DNA of 22,075 bases from a virus. Positions within the stretch are counted from its first letter, which is position 1; each line of letters opens with the position of its first letter. This document shows positions 20,812 through 22,075 of this stretch, one piece after another. The notes below the pieces were generated by a model, which made no database searches, was not told the DNA's origin, and saw only the letters and a list, made by a program, of their open reading frames with translations. Both the position numbers and the translations under genes were made by a program. The stretch spans positions 3,656-25,730 of IMG/VR virus record IMGVR_UViG_3300030085_000608. One strand, 5' to 3'.

Positions 20812-21721
20812 CGTATTTCAAACTAGAGGATTTCAAAGAATAGACAGAGCAGTAAATCAATCTGTTGCCATAGTCAAGCAGGCTAAACAAGGGCAACGGG
20901 ATGTGCTAGCTACGTCTTGGAAAAGACTTAACAGGAATCTTCTAGGCGGATTGCAAAAGGGCAAGATGTATGTAGTTGCTGGTCGTCCTGGTGTTGGTAA
21001 GTCAGCATTCAGTAACCAGCTGATCTTTGATGTGCTTGACACTAACAGGCACAAGAAAATAATTGTATTGTATTGGACCTTTGAGATGCCCGGTTACCAA
21101 CAGGTGATGAGGTCAGCGTCAAAGGATGTTCAGAAACAAATGGCTGAGCTATTGTCTGTAGATAATACATTGTCTGATAAAGACTTTGGTATTTATGCGG
21201 CAAAGGTTCAGAAGTATAAGAACTATCCTATATACTTTAACAATGTTCCTCGTAGTATGGAATACATAATGAATACTAACGAAGAACTATTTAGTCAGCA
21301 TCCTGAACACACAGTGATCAACTTATTTGACCACTCACGTTTGATACGTGGCAATGAAGAAACAGAATTGCGCAGACTAAACACAGTATCCAAAGGTTGC
21401 ATGTGGATGCAATCAAGACTTGGAGTTATTAATATATTATTATCACAGCTCAATCGTAACATAGAACAAGAGCATCGTGCAAAGAATCAATACCAACCGC
21501 TACTAACAGATTTATTTGGTGGTGACAGTATTGGTCAGGATGCACATGTAGTTATGATTCTTAATCGTCCTTATGACTTGTATGGTATCACAGACACATA
21601 CTGTGGTGAGAACCCGCAAGGGTTACTTGCATGTCATATGGAAAAGAATCGTGACGGCTTGCTTGGCATGATTGGCTATGAAGCAGACATGAGTACATTT
21701 AATATTAAAGAAAGAAAATGA
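20774..21721 (+). CDS. Replicative DnaB-type helicase (SF4), motor domain only
   Basis: The 315-residue product starts MQEKQKESQEGSNVFQTRGF. RecA-fold motor motifs are Walker A GRPGVGKS (residues 70-77), WTFEMP (H1a) after about 30 residues, Walker B INLFDH (D186; DnaB normally has hydrophobic residues then DYLQ), SQLNRN (H3), and DLFGGDSIGQDAHVVMILNR (H4 and arginine-finger region). The N-terminal primase-interacting domain of host DnaB is absent, as in several phage helicases. It unwinds the fork ahead of the family A polymerase. Its TGA overlaps the next ATG (ATGA). Confidence 0.9.
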   Translation: MQEKQKESQEGSNVFQTRGFQRIDRAVNQSVAIVKQAKQGQRDVLATSWKRLNRNLLGGLQKGKMYVVAGRPGVGKSAFSNQLIFDVLDTNRHKKIIVLYWTFEMPGYQQVMRSASKDVQKQMAELLSVDNTLSDKDFGIYAAKVQKYKNYPIYFNNVPRSMEYIMNTNEELFSQHPEHTVINLFDHSRLIRGNEETELRRLNTVSKGCMWMQSRLGVINILLSQLNRNIEQEHRAKNQYQPLLTDLFGGDSIGQDAHVVMILNRPYDLYGITDTYCGENPQGLLACHMEKNRDGLLGMIGYEADMSTFNIKERK

Positions 21722-22075
21722 TGGAGTTACCAAAAACTGTGGTCAAGGCGAGCCGTAAGTCGCCTAAGAATATGATAATCTATGGTCCACCTAAGATAGG
21801 CAAGACTACAGTGTTATCACAATTGAAGGATTGTTTGATCATTGACCTTGAAGAAGGTTCAGATATGGTTGACGCCTTGAAGATTAAAGTTAACAGCTTG
21901 AAAGAACTTGGTGAGGTTGGCAAGGCTATCATAAAAGATGGCAAACCATACAAGTATGTGGCTATTGACACTATCTCCAAGTTGGAAGAATGGTGTGAAG
22001 CTGAAGCTAAAACTATATACATGCAAACTCCTATGGGTAAAAACTTTGAACAGAAGAACCCTGGTGCATCAGTCC
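21718..22075 (+). CDS. Sak4-like RecA-fold ATPase, C-terminus cut by window edge
   Basis: The visible 119 residues start MMELPKTVVKASRKSPKNMI; starts at 21718 or 21721 are both possible. Walker A is GPPKIGKT (residues 23-30), DLEEG (43-47) follows the first strand pair, and YKYVAIDT (78-85) is Walker B. Short single-domain RecA-like ATPases of this form are Sak4 proteins, which support single-strand annealing and recombination and replace RecA or Rad52 in many phages. An ATGA junction with the helicase gene supports co-translation. The remaining half, including possible C-terminal tails, is outside the window. Confidence 0.85.
   Translation, partial: MMELPKTVVKASRKSPKNMIIYGPPKIGKTTVLSQLKDCLIIDLEEGSDMVDALKIKVNSLKELGEVGKAIIKDGKPYKYVAIDTISKLEEWCEAEAKTIYMQTPMGKNFEQKNPGASV

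Overview
The window looks like part of a double-stranded DNA tailed phage of the crAss-like group (order Crassvirales) that infects a member of the Bacteroidota. The capsid, portal and large terminase proteins have the length and motifs of that group. A DNA-binding protein of the HU/IHF type lies next to the terminase, and family A polymerase, SF2 helicase, DnaB-type helicase and a Sak4-like ATPase follow one another on the other strand. Host assignment rests on three promoter candidates resembling the Bacteroidota pattern (TTTG, 19-21 bases, TAnnTTTG), on A-rich start regions without clear Shine-Dalgarno sites, and on a lipoprotein with acidic/basic residues after its cysteine. The standard code fits: TAA, TAG and TGA all end genes of expected length. 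No integrase, insertion sequence, CRISPR array or complete tRNA was seen.

Layout. Positions 1-11727 are a leftward late block. In transcription order it holds a GroES-like co-chaperonin, five small genes (including a winged-helix-like and a zinc-ribbon protein), an HU/IHF-like protein, two small terminase-proximal genes, TerL, portal, an 854-residue probable virion protein, a scaffold-like acidic protein and the major capsid protein, which runs off the left edge. Genes are tightly packed, many overlapping by 1 to 55 bases. A 464-base structured intergenic region (11728-12191) separates this block from the rightward half.

The rightward half begins with small genes interrupted by noncoding stretches (12498-13111 and 14488-14737) rich in predicted RNA helices. 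The best single discovery is a complete type I hammerhead self-cleaving ribozyme at 13057-13106. Its predicted cut lies 11 bases upstream of the start codon of a small membrane-protein gene, which overlaps a phage-encoded lipoprotein gene; this cassette may change the host envelope, for example to exclude other phages.

From 14997 onward comes the replication module: a 212-residue unknown, an AT-hook mini-protein, two short helical proteins, DNA polymerase A with proofreading exonuclease, a stand-alone DnaA domain IV protein, a mini membrane protein, an acidic unknown, SF2 helicase, a possible helicase partner, the DnaB-type helicase, and a Sak4-like recombinase cut by the right edge. Overlaps through this stretch point to one or two long coupled transcripts.
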